Under the pieces are notes generated by a model. The model was not told the DNA's origin. It was given only the letters and a program-made list of their open reading frames with translations, and did not search any database. A stretch of 64,000 nt of DNA from UBA2421 sp002343075 (GTDB lineage Bacteria; Planctomycetota; Phycisphaerae; Tepidisphaerales; Tepidisphaeraceae), in NCBI GenBank assembly GCA_937982565.1, contig CALJLN010000009.1, positions 46,156 to 110,155 of the forward strand, read 5' to 3'. This document shows, one piece after another, positions 15,986-24,341 of the stretch (position 1 is the stretch's first letter; each line of letters begins with the position of its first letter). Made by a program: the position numbers and the translations under genes.

Positions 15986-17876
15986 CATCGACGAGTTCCA
16001 TCTGATAGGTGCGCATCAGTCCGGCACGACTTATCAGCCCAATGACCTTTCCGGGACTTTGCTCAAGCGACACTGGAAGATAATCCACGTCGTACCTGGA
16101 AAATACTTCCAGGACACGCGCCAGGCTGTCACTGTTACGAAGCAGAGGTACGTCGGGTCGCATCAGCTCGCCCGCGAGCAGAAGTGGGACGGCTTCCCGC
16201 TGCACCAGCGCGGTGTATACGTCTTCTTCGGCGACCATGCCGCTGTAAAACCCGCCGCGGTCGAGGACGACGAAATTGCTGCTGCCCATCTTTGCCTTTA
16301 GTTCAAGAAGATGCTGCAGCGTATCGCTCGCCTGCACCGCCACTGCGGGTTCGAGATGCACCTGCTCCACCAGCATGCGGCGAAGCAGTATTGCGTCGCT
16401 TCCGCTGGTCAGCCGAAGCCCGCGTTCGCGCAGGGCCGCAGTGTAGATGCTGTCAGGGTAGATGCGCCGGGCAATGGCGGTCGCCACCACGGTCGCCAGC
16501 ATCGCGGGCAGCATCATGCGGTAATTGCCTGTGATATCGATCAGAATGAGAATGGCCGCCAGCGGCGCGTGTACCGTCGCCCCGAGGGCCGCACCCATGC
16601 CAACCAGCGCGAACACCGCCGGCTGCACATCGCCGACCCAGCCGAGTTCACGCAACGCAACGCCAATGAATCCGCCCGTCGTCGCGCCCAGGAACAGCGC
16701 CGGGGCAATCACACCCCCGCTGCCCCCGCTGGCAAGAGTGAGACACGTGCCAACGAGTTTGGCGACGATGAGAAACGCGAGCATCGATAGCAGGACTGTC
16801 GGTGAGTAGGTGGGGTTCTGATAAAACGCCTCGCCCAGCATCATCTGAATAAACCCATACCCATCGCCAAAGAATGCCGGCATCGGGTACCAGTCGGCGC
16901 TGATAGGTTTGGCACGTTCGGTCACAAACCAGCCAAAGACGACGATGAATGCCAGACCAATCAACCCCAGCAGTGCCCCGCCTAGCATCGGCTTGAGCAT
17001 GGTGGGCATGCGCAGTCGTCGGAAGCGCGCATCCATCCGCAACATGAGCAGGGTGAGGGTCGCCGCGACGATTCCGCAGCCCAGCCCCACCAGCACGAAG
17101 CTCGGAACCTGATTCCATGTGATCATGAAATCGGTGCGCGTCATCGAAAAAATGGAGGTGGTCTCCGCGCGGCTCATCATCTCGCTGAAGATGGCGCGTG
17201 TTGCGACATTGGCGATGACCGACGCGACGACCACGGGGATAAACGTCCTGAGCGAGAAATCGAGCAGAATCACTTCGAGCGTGAAGAGCACGCCTCCCAT
17301 GGGCGAGTTAAAAATCGCGCTGATGCCCGCAGCGGTGCCGCAGCCGACGATCAGTGTCATTTGCGACCGCGCCAGCCGGAATAGCTGCCCGATGCCGCTC
17401 GCCAGTGCCGCGCCGATCTGCACGATCGGGCCTTCGGCGCCCACGCTGCCACCCGAGCCAATGGTGACCGCCGCGGTGACCATCTTTTCGATGGCGACGC
17501 GCGGGCGGAGAAAGCCGCTTGATTTTGCGACCGATTCGATGACATCGGGTACACCATGCCCGCCCGACTGCCTGATGACGTAGACATTGAGGAACCCGAC
17601 GACCAACCCACCAAGTGCCGGCCAGACTACGATTAGCGCCAGTCCCGTTCCGTAGAGCGTTTGGGGATCGAGCGTGCGATAAAGCAGATGGACGATCCAC
17701 ATGATCAGCTCGTGGAAGCCGACCGCCGCCCCCGCGGTGAGAATGCCGACCATCGCCGCGACGACCAGCAGGAAAGCGTCGTCACGAAACCCGACGGCGG
17801 CAAGTAAACGCGTGATTAATACCCGTCCGCGCGTGGCGGCGGCTGCTACCCAGGAGACCATGTCGCCGCGGAGCAT
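15978..17876 (-). CDS. ClC-type chloride channel/antiporter with C-terminal CBS domains
   Basis: The 632-residue protein has the ClC membrane core (about residues 35-480) with GSGGSVGAEGP at residues 140-150, including the gating Glu at residue 148, and the later anion-path motif ASGGSGGVIAPALFLGA. After it come two CBS domains (about 500-625), visible in AVQASDTLQHLLELKAKMGS and LLRNSDSLARVLEVFSRYDV, which usually bind adenine nucleotides and regulate transport. The start is ATG 17876, with a second Met five codons inside. It likely moves Cl- (or F-) with or without protons; channel versus antiporter is not settled by these motifs. Confidence 0.93.
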   Translation of the reverse strand: MLRGDMVSWVAAAATRGRVLITRLLAAVGFRDDAFLLVVAAMVGILTAGAAVGFHELIMWIVHLLYRTLDPQTLYGTGLALIVVWPALGGLVVGFLNVYVIRQSGGHGVPDVIESVAKSSGFLRPRVAIEKMVTAAVTIGSGGSVGAEGPIVQIGAALASGIGQLFRLARSQMTLIVGCGTAAGISAIFNSPMGGVLFTLEVILLDFSLRTFIPVVVASVIANVATRAIFSEMMSRAETTSIFSMTRTDFMITWNQVPSFVLVGLGCGIVAATLTLLMLRMDARFRRLRMPTMLKPMLGGALLGLIGLAFIVVFGWFVTERAKPISADWYPMPAFFGDGYGFIQMMLGEAFYQNPTYSPTVLLSMLAFLIVAKLVGTCLTLASGGSGGVIAPALFLGATTGGFIGVALRELGWVGDVQPAVFALVGMGAALGATVHAPLAAILILIDITGNYRMMLPAMLATVVATAIARRIYPDSIYTAALRERGLRLTSGSDAILLRRMLVEQVHLEPAVAVQASDTLQHLLELKAKMGSSNFVVLDRGGFYSGMVAEEDVYTALVQREAVPLLLAGELMRPDVPLLRNSDSLARVLEVFSRYDVDYLPVSLEQSPGKVIGLISRAGLMRTYQMELVDGS

Positions 17877-17980
17877 AACGCTGAGACGTGTTTATGCATA
17901 GTCCGCCGCGCAAACTCATCGCCTCAAAGGAATTACGGCAATTTGCGTCCGGTTTTGGCCACGTTTGATGAAACATTTCT

Positions 17981-18010
17981 TTGACACCGCCCCGACCAGG
18001 CATCTATGAT
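17981..18010 (+). promoter_or_regulatory. Sigma-70-like promoter for the dockerin/PEP-CTERM gene
   Basis: TTGACA (17981-17986) and TATGAT (18005-18010) are separated by 18 bases, a near-consensus housekeeping promoter. It would start transcription at about 18017, 37 bases before the ATG at 18054, which also has a good ribosome-binding site (GGAAGGAG at 18041-18048). Confidence 0.75.
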
Positions 18011-18053
18011 CCTCACTCAAGTCTTCTCAGGGGTGTCGGCGGAAGGAGCATAG

Positions 18054-20333
18054 ATGAAACGCAAGTTGAACGCGATCTGCTGCGCGGTCGGATTTGCTTT
18101 GGTCAGTTGCCCGGCGGTCGCCCAGGCGGCTCTCAATTGGGTGCAGGGGACGGTGACTTACCAACACATCAAAGAAATGAACGCGTCCGGCGGCACGCTG
18201 GCGGCGGTCTTTGATCCTGCAAACCCCTCCCTCGTGCCGAGCGGCAGTGCCGCTGGCCAGTTGAACAGCGCCGGCATTTTGCACTATTCGAGCACCACGT
18301 CTCTCGCTGGCGGGGGCACCTCCAGTGTCAAAGCCAGGGTGGGTCGTGTCACCAACAGCACAACAGCCGGCATCGCGATCAAAAACTTGACCCAGGTTGT
18401 GCAGATCGACCCGACCGGTGCCCGAAACGCGTCACGATTGGTAATGAACTTGCCCGACGCGCAAAAATTGCAGTGGTCCACCGGCTCAACCAGCTACACA
18501 GGCCGGCCCTATTTCTCCATGACCGTGTTCGGCACCGGCGTAGCCAGTGTGTTTATCAACCTCGGGTACTACAGTTCTGCGTCTCCGAACACGCTGGGCA
18601 CGCAGTTTGCCTCCCTGAATCCGGCGACGATCTCCCTCAACAGCGCGCAACTCGCCGAAGGCTACACCATCACGGTGCCGTCGCCGTCTTCGAGCACCCT
18701 GGTTGCAGATCGATTCCTGCACATTATCGGTCAGGTCATTCTGACAACCGACAAGACGAGCATCCCCAGCTTCGGTGGAGGGGGTGACGGCGAGCTGACA
18801 ATTGTCGATTCATCCTCCGGCTTCATGGATTCGCAGACGCATTCAACCTATGTCGGCACACCCGCTGGCCTGTGGCTCGATCCACTGAGTTGGGCATCCG
18901 GCGGCAATCCGATCGACGGGTTGGTTCCCAATGCCGACGAGGCTCGGGCGCGTTTTCAGAATGATCGGGGAATTGCGCGGGGCATCTCAATCGGCGCGCC
19001 GGTTCGCGCTGGCGTTGTAGAAGTGGTTGGCAGTTCAACGACGCAATTCAGCGGGTCGACGATTACCTTCAACAACGGTACCAATTCGACTGCGGCCATG
19101 CTTTGGCTGGATGATGCGTATGGCGATGCCTCTTTGATTGCGCAAATGCCTGTCGTTACTGAGGTTCCGCTGGTTTTGCAGAATGACAGCGGTGGGGTCA
19201 TGAACCTTTCCGGCGGTTTTGGTTCCACCGCAAGCAGCAGTGTTGTCATTTCCAAGCGCGGTCGCGGAGCGACTACGATCAGCGGGCCAATCACCAACAC
19301 CGGCGGCATGACCCACAACATTGAAGCTGGCACAATGACATACGCCTCCAACATCGCCGGGAGCAACGTTGATTTTGGGAATGCGATCATCACCGTGGGT
19401 AGCGAAGGGCTTCCGGCGACGTTGAATCTTAACGCGACGCAAGGTCTTACCAGTCTGACCACGGGCGTCACCGGCACCGTGAACCACGCCGCGGGGACCA
19501 CGCTCTCTTCGTTCGGTCTGTTTAACGACGGATCTCTGAATTCTTCGGGAATCATTGATCGCAACTTCGGGATTTTCGGATTTCTCGGCTTCACTAACAA
19601 TGGCCGGTACGTCCAGGCTGCCGGGATCGGCACGCATGGGTTTGTTGATGGTTCTGGCTCGACAACCGTCGGCGCGTCGGCGGTTGTAGTCGCGGGACGA
19701 TTTCGGCAGGCATCGCTGACAGTCAACGGAAACACCACAATTCGCGCAGGATCGCTCAATAACAGCCAGAGTTCCGTGAGCAAATTGAACTCGCTCGCTG
19801 TGGCGGCGAATCGACGATTTGACCTGACGAACAACTCCCTGGTTATCGACTACTCCGCCGCAAGCCCGCGGGCTGCGCTGGAGGCATTGATTGCCACTGG
19901 CCGCACGCCCGCAGCAACCTGGGCGGGCAACGGCATTGTTAGCTCGACCGCCGGCGCCGGCACTCCGGGAAAATTCTCGCTCGGCATTGCCGAAGCGAGC
20001 GATACGAGCTTTGTCGGCACATTTCTTGGACAACCAATCGACAGCACGAGCGTGCTCATCCGTTACACCCTAGCCGCCGACTTTAACGTTGATGGAATGG
20101 TGAATCTTACCGACTTCACAAAGCTTGCGGCCGGTTTCGGGCTGCCCGGGCGATGGGGCACGGGCGATGCAAACTACGACGGAATCGTCAACCTGCTCGA
20201 TTTCACGTTCTTGTCAGCCAATTTTGGCCAGTCGGCGGGTGAGTCGCTGCGGAGCGCCATTCCTGAGCCGGGTGGTTCGATCGGCCTTGCGGCGATGATC
20301 TTGCTGCGCCGCGCGGGGCGCGTGCGCCGCTGA
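18054..20333 (+). CDS. Secreted autotransporter-like protein with dockerin-like repeat and PEP-CTERM-like end
   Basis: The 759-residue protein begins with a clear signal peptide (MKRKLNAICCAVGFALVSC, cleaved near AQA). A long Gly/Ser/Thr/Asn-rich beta region follows, with autotransporter-passenger features such as RGRGATTISGPITNTGG. At about residues 683-740 two Ca-binding dockerin-type loops appear: DFNVDGMVNLTDFTKLAAGF and DANYDGIVNLLDFTFLSANF. The last 25 residues, IPEPGGSIGLAAMILLRRAG, form a PEP-CTERM-like signal. It is probably a surface protein anchored by exosortase. No cohesin partner is visible here. Its substrate or ligand is unknown. Confidence 0.85.
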   Translation: MKRKLNAICCAVGFALVSCPAVAQAALNWVQGTVTYQHIKEMNASGGTLAAVFDPANPSLVPSGSAAGQLNSAGILHYSSTTSLAGGGTSSVKARVGRVTNSTTAGIAIKNLTQVVQIDPTGARNASRLVMNLPDAQKLQWSTGSTSYTGRPYFSMTVFGTGVASVFINLGYYSSASPNTLGTQFASLNPATISLNSAQLAEGYTITVPSPSSSTLVADRFLHIIGQVILTTDKTSIPSFGGGGDGELTIVDSSSGFMDSQTHSTYVGTPAGLWLDPLSWASGGNPIDGLVPNADEARARFQNDRGIARGISIGAPVRAGVVEVVGSSTTQFSGSTITFNNGTNSTAAMLWLDDAYGDASLIAQMPVVTEVPLVLQNDSGGVMNLSGGFGSTASSSVVISKRGRGATTISGPITNTGGMTHNIEAGTMTYASNIAGSNVDFGNAIITVGSEGLPATLNLNATQGLTSLTTGVTGTVNHAAGTTLSSFGLFNDGSLNSSGIIDRNFGIFGFLGFTNNGRYVQAAGIGTHGFVDGSGSTTVGASAVVVAGRFRQASLTVNGNTTIRAGSLNNSQSSVSKLNSLAVAANRRFDLTNNSLVIDYSAASPRAALEALIATGRTPAATWAGNGIVSSTAGAGTPGKFSLGIAEASDTSFVGTFLGQPIDSTSVLIRYTLAADFNVDGMVNLTDFTKLAAGFGLPGRWGTGDANYDGIVNLLDFTFLSANFGQSAGESLRSAIPEPGGSIGLAAMILLRRAGRVRR

Positions 20334-20557
20334 TGGCATTCGGGTCGCTGCTGAGCCAGCGCTCGGCGATTGGCGTCCGCCGCTTTGTTGCGTCGATTGA
20401 AGTCTCAGCTAGTGTTGCAGGGGAAAGTGCGTTAATTTCCGGCCGCGCGAGCTGGCATTGAATTGGCGTCGGATGATGCCTGGCCAGCCGATTCGGCTAC
20501 AATTGGGATGCACCACATCCATCCCGTTCGAGAGTGGCTTTATTCTAATAGTGCCTC

Positions 20558-21781
20558 GTGAGTTTAGAACCGCCGCGCCTTCATTCCATTGACGCACTAC
20601 GCGGGCTGACCATGCTCGCGATGGTGTTCGTTAATGACATCGCCGGTGCGGCGGGTCTGCCCTGGTGGATGTATCACTACGCAACCACCTCGCCGGCGCC
20701 CGACTACAATGGCCTTACGTTTGTTGATTGGGTTTTCCCCGCGTTTCTTTTTGTCATGGGCATGTCAATCCCTGCGGCGCTTCAGGCTCGGATTGAACGC
20801 GGCGAGCCGTCCTGGCGGATCGTCTTGCATGTGCTGGCCCGAGGAGGGTCGTTGCTGCTGCTCGGCTTCTTCAAGATCAATCAAACCGGCAGTATCGCGG
20901 CGCTTGGCTGGGGGCCGGGCGTGTGGAATGTCCTGATGTTCCTCGCGGCGATTGCCACATTTACTCAGCTGCGCAATCTGAAGGCAACCATCATCGTGCG
21001 CGCGATCGGTGCTGCGGGGTTGCTCGCGCTTGCGTTCATCCATTTTCGGTTTGTCGGCCCGATGACTCCGAAATGGTGGGATATTCTTGGCATCATCGGA
21101 TGGGCATACCTTGCTGCGTGCATGGTGTGGGCGGCGACACGGAACAGCCCGGCAGGCATGACGGCGGCGGTTGCCGTCCTGCTCTACCTGTTTGTGCTGG
21201 AATCTCTCGGTGTCCTCGCCGGGCCGACAATTCTAGGAGTGACCCTTAGCGAGCATCTGCGGTACGGGTCAACGATCGGCACGCACGCGGCAATCGCTGT
21301 GTGCGGCATGATTCTCGCCAGCAGGCTCGTCGACGCAAAGGCCGATCGCGAGCATCTGAAGTTTTTCGCTGCCGCTGCGGTAGCGATGCTGGTGGCCTCG
21401 GTCGCGACTTATCCCAAGTATGGCATAAATAAGGACTTGGCCACCCCGGCTTGGGCGATGCTGTGCGCTGCGGCGACGGTATTAGTCTTCGTGCCGCTCT
21501 GGTGGTGGACCGACCGCCGCGGCGGGGTTGGTTCGAGCTGGCTCCTCCGCACCGCCGGGCGGCATGCACTGTTGATTTACCTTCTGCAGTCGATGCTTTA
21601 CCCGCTGATTCAGGTGATGACCGATGCGTTTTCGGGGCGACTCGCCGCCTTGGTGTCGTGGTACGCAAAGCTCGGCCAGATTGGCGACACCGCAGTCTAC
21701 GCCCGTGGTGCGGGGCTGGCTGTCGTGCTGACGCTGTTCGCATGGTCAATCTCGCGCGCGGGCGCGCGGCTGAAGCTGTGA
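20558..21781 (+). CDS. DUF5009/HGSNAT-like membrane acyltransferase
   Basis: The 407-residue protein has about 10-11 membrane helices and opens with LHSIDALRGLTMLAMVFVND, the RxxxLDxLRG-type motif of heparan-alpha-glucosaminide acetyltransferase-like (DUF5009) proteins. FVDWVFPAFLFVMGMSIPAA and a late GRHALLIYLLQSMLY also match. Such proteins are thought to pass acyl groups across the membrane to sugars, but the bacterial substrate is not known. The start is GTG 20558; no good ribosome-binding site precedes it, so the start is only probable. Confidence 0.85.
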   Translation: MSLEPPRLHSIDALRGLTMLAMVFVNDIAGAAGLPWWMYHYATTSPAPDYNGLTFVDWVFPAFLFVMGMSIPAALQARIERGEPSWRIVLHVLARGGSLLLLGFFKINQTGSIAALGWGPGVWNVLMFLAAIATFTQLRNLKATIIVRAIGAAGLLALAFIHFRFVGPMTPKWWDILGIIGWAYLAACMVWAATRNSPAGMTAAVAVLLYLFVLESLGVLAGPTILGVTLSEHLRYGSTIGTHAAIAVCGMILASRLVDAKADREHLKFFAAAAVAMLVASVATYPKYGINKDLATPAWAMLCAAATVLVFVPLWWWTDRRGGVGSSWLLRTAGRHALLIYLLQSMLYPLIQVMTDAFSGRLAALVSWYAKLGQIGDTAVYARGAGLAVVLTLFAWSISRAGARLKL

Positions 21782-21824
21782 CAGTCGTCTTCCGACTGCA
21801 ACGCTATCAAAGCGGTCGCGGCGC

Positions 21825-22919
21825 TCAACTAAAGCCAACGACAAACTCAAACACCTCGCTGGACAACGGCTGTCCGCGGGTGTCCTTTCTTGGCTCGAAC
21901 CACCACTTGTAAGCCGCCTGCTTGGTGGGCACATCGAGATTGATACTTCCGCTCGATTTGACGATATCTGCCTTCACAACATTGCCCGTTACGTCGATGT
22001 ACAGCCGAAGAACAATTCGCACCGGCGGGCGCATGGTCATCAAGTCTGCGTACGCGACCATCTCCAGTCGTGGGGAGACAAGCTTGTGCTTGCGGCCAAG
22101 CCTGGCGACGGTCTTTCCCCGGCGAAACTCAACTGAATCCTGGGTGGAAAATGCATCCGACTCCGATTCGGCGAGCGGGGCGGGGTCGCCGGGCAACTCG
22201 GCGTCGGCGGGCGGACTGGGCCGCTGCGCCAGTTGCGGCAAGGCTTCCTGGGGCAGGCGATTAAGAGGACGATCCTTCGGAGGCGGCGGGGCATCGTGTT
22301 GCTCGGCGGGCGCATCGGGTGGGTGGGTGCGGTCGACCGGTAGATTATCCTGCGGCTCGTGGTTTGTCTGAGAATCCGCCTGATCCTGCATGTCTTCAGT
22401 GGTCTTTGTGTCATTTTGCGCCAGCGCAGTGCCCGGCGAGGGTGCAACGGCCAATGGTTGCAACGGTGGCGCGGCAACTGCACTCGGCACAGCAAACTTT
22501 GGCGCGCCCGAATCGGCCTGCGTGGCAACATCAAACGCCGGCGGCGACGGCGGTTCCGGTCGGGCGGCATCGACTCCCCCGGTGCCGGCCGGGTCGAGGC
22601 TCAGTAAAGCCTGCTCTTGAAATGACTTACGCGCCTGCTGCCGCTCATCGCCCTCGGCGCTCGCCAGCGCCTCACCGGCCGACGCGTCATCGCCAAGCTG
22701 GTCCATGCGATCAATCACCCGCATCGGCGGGGCAGGAGGCGGGGGCGCGGCAGTCACACCGATCGGCTCAACTTTCGTCAGTGGGGGCAGCAGAAGCCTC
22801 GTCCATCCTGCAACGTAATCCTGCGCCGCCAAGTACAGCACCCACCCGTGCACCGTCAATGACAGGCACAGGGCCAGAGTGAAGCTGATATCACGTCGCC
22901 GAGGCATCCTTTGGTTCAT
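21825..22919 (-). CDS. TonB-like protein
   Basis: The 364-residue protein has an N-terminal anchor (DISFTLALCLSLTVHGWVLY, residues 10-29), a long periplasmic Pro/Ala/Gln/Asp-rich spacer (PPPPAPPMRVI and many PP pairs), and a C-terminal TonB-like domain (MRPPVRIVLRLYIDVTGNVV, then VFEFVVGFS). TonB couples the proton gradient to outer-membrane receptors, but no ExbB/ExbD or receptor gene is nearby. The start could be ATG 22919 or ATG 22907. A TATAGA sits directly before the first, which would leave almost no leader. Confidence 0.75.
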   Translation of the reverse strand: MNQRMPRRRDISFTLALCLSLTVHGWVLYLAAQDYVAGWTRLLLPPLTKVEPIGVTAAPPPPAPPMRVIDRMDQLGDDASAGEALASAEGDERQQARKSFQEQALLSLDPAGTGGVDAARPEPPSPPAFDVATQADSGAPKFAVPSAVAAPPLQPLAVAPSPGTALAQNDTKTTEDMQDQADSQTNHEPQDNLPVDRTHPPDAPAEQHDAPPPPKDRPLNRLPQEALPQLAQRPSPPADAELPGDPAPLAESESDAFSTQDSVEFRRGKTVARLGRKHKLVSPRLEMVAYADLMTMRPPVRIVLRLYIDVTGNVVKADIVKSSGSINLDVPTKQAAYKWWFEPRKDTRGQPLSSEVFEFVVGFS

Positions 22920-22978
22920 TCTATATCGTGTTAGCGGGGTTAAGCGCTTCAGAACATCATTTCTGAGGAAATCGAGTG

Positions 22979-23005
22979 AAAGCAAGCCCGGCATGCGGGT
23001 GCTTT
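22979..23005 (-). terminator. Hairpin terminator after the LOG gene
   Basis: The arms 22979-22990 (AAAGCAAGCCCG) and 22996-23005 pair with a two-base bulge around a GCATG loop. On the minus strand a short T-rich tract follows. It lies about 95 bases after the LOG stop and before the TonB-like start, so it should separate their transcripts. Confidence 0.55.
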
Positions 23006-23099
23006 TCTGATCTCACCTGCAGCGCGCGGCAGTCCTGGAAGCACTGCACTCAGCATTGCGGCGTGACGACCCGATAGCGACGGCCCGGGGTGGCAGCGG

Positions 23100-23645
23100 T
23101 CACTTGTCACGACCCAATTGCGCGATGGCCTGTTCCGGCGCATCGGCGACAAAAATCAGCTCGCGCGCCCGGGGATTGATGAAACCTTGTTCGATTCCGT
23201 GGCTGAACAGGGCGATCAGCGGATCGAAGAAGCCATTGGTATTTACGAGGATCATTGGCTTGTCGTGAAAACCGAGATATCGGCCCACCAGCATCTCAAA
23301 AAACTCCTCAAACGTGCCTATTCCGCCGGGCAGGGTAATGAAGGCATCGCAGCGACTTTCGAGCAGGGCTTTGCGGGCGCGCATGTCGTCAACAACGATT
23401 AGCTCGGTGCAGTGCTCGTTGGCCTTTTCAATTTCGACGAGTTTTTTTGGGATGATGCCTACAACCGCTCCCCCCGCAGCGCACGCGGCATGGGAAACCA
23501 CACCCATCAGCCCGAAACTCCCACCGCCGTAGACCAAAGTCCACCCGTTGCGGCCAATCGCATCGCCAAGCCGACGCGCCGCATCGTGATAAACCTGCGG
23601 AACTTCATTGCTTGACGCACAGAATACGGTGATGCAGCGGCTCAT
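23100..23645 (-). CDS. LOG-family nucleotide phosphoribohydrolase
   Basis: LOG proteins release a base from nucleoside 5'-monophosphates (cytokinin-type in plants). The 181-residue product from ATG 23645 begins MSRCITVFCASSNEVP and contains WTLVYGGGSFGLMG, DMRARKALLESRCDAFITLP and the signature PGGIGTFEEFFEML, all intact. Length is normal for the family. The physiological substrate in this organism is unknown. It is divergent from the DUF433 gene, with 75 bases between the starts. Confidence 0.92.
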   Translation of the reverse strand: MSRCITVFCASSNEVPQVYHDAARRLGDAIGRNGWTLVYGGGSFGLMGVVSHAACAAGGAVVGIIPKKLVEIEKANEHCTELIVVDDMRARKALLESRCDAFITLPGGIGTFEEFFEMLVGRYLGFHDKPMILVNTNGFFDPLIALFSHGIEQGFINPRARELIFVADAPEQAIAQLGRDK

Positions 23646-23684
23646 TAGACTTGTAGGGCGAAGACGACTGGCCAAACTTTACTG

Positions 23685-23714
23685 TTGAACGTGCATCCTC
23701 GGCGTGGTTATGAT
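23685..23714 (+). promoter_or_regulatory. Promoter of the DUF433/DUF5615 pair, probably leaderless
   Basis: TTGAAC (23685-23690) and TATGAT (23709-23714) are separated by 18 bases. Only six bases follow before ATG 23721, so transcription should begin at or next to the start codon and no ribosome-binding site fits in between. Confidence 0.65.
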
Positions 23715-23720
23715 GCAGGC

Positions 23721-23954
23721 ATGAACTTCGACCGCATCAATTCTAAGCCCGGCATACTCGGTGGCAAGCCTTGTATCCGCGGTACACGCATCAGTGTGCA
23801 ACTGATTGTCGAAATGATAGCAGGCGGGGCAACCCGCGAACAGATCGTTGAACAATATCCATCAATTGAACTCGAAGATGTCCAGCAAGCGATTCGTTTC
23901 GCAGCAGAGTTTGTAGGGCGCGACTCTTTCATTCGTGCGCCGGTGGCAAGGTGA
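23721..23954 (+). CDS. DUF433-family antitoxin
   Basis: The 77-residue protein starts MNFDRINSKPGILGGKPCIR and has GTRISVQLIVEMIAGGATRE and YPSIELEDVQQAIRFAAEF, the complete DUF433 helical DNA-binding-like domain. DUF433 genes are usually the antitoxin partner of a DUF5615 PIN-like toxin, and such a gene overlaps it by 4 bases here (GTGA). The ATG at 23721 is chosen because the promoter ends six bases upstream, making the upstream frame unlikely. The antitoxin role rests on family and context. Confidence 0.88.
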   Translation: MNFDRINSKPGILGGKPCIRGTRISVQLIVEMIAGGATREQIVEQYPSIELEDVQQAIRFAAEFVGRDSFIRAPVAR

Positions 23955-24334
23955 AGCTGCGTCAGTATCGCCTGGTAGTCGACGTTAACATTCCGCGCGC
24001 CGTCATGGAGTACCTCGCAGCGGAGGGGATCGAGCACGTGCGTACTGACGAACTGCTTCCTGAAGATGTCGACGACCAGACGATCATGCAGCTTGCATAT
24101 GAATCAGGTGCTGTCGTTCTTACGCATGATTACGACTTCGGTGCTCTGGCGTTTCGGGACGGTGTGCCGTACATCGGTATTGTGTTCCTTCGACCTGGAC
24201 ACGCCCCACCTGGCGATGCGGTCTACAGCATTAAGTCGATCCTCGACAAAGAACTCGACTTGCAAGAGCCATTCGTCGTCGCAGAGCGGGTTGACGATGA
24301 CGTGATCATTCGAGTCCGGACTCACACGAGATAA
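23951..24334 (+). CDS. DUF5615 PIN-like toxin
   Basis: The 127-residue protein has the PIN-like acidic pattern: VVDVNIPRAV with Asp at residue 11, then VVLTHDYDFGALAF with Asp at residues 60 and 62, which in the family would hold Mg for RNA cleavage. It starts with GTG at 23951, overlapping the antitoxin stop as GTGA, so translation is coupled. The combination DUF433-DUF5615 is a recognised type II toxin-antitoxin layout. Toxicity is inferred. Confidence 0.85.
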   Translation: MKLRQYRLVVDVNIPRAVMEYLAAEGIEHVRTDELLPEDVDDQTIMQLAYESGAVVLTHDYDFGALAFRDGVPYIGIVFLRPGHAPPGDAVYSIKSILDKELDLQEPFVVAERVDDDVIIRVRTHTR

Positions 24335-24341
24335 AACTCGC

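Noticed and set aside
18956..20059. Long minus-strand frames opposite the dockerin protein
   Set aside because: They mirror a repetitive, GC-biased plus-strand gene that has a promoter, RBS and signal peptide; no known motif is seen in them.
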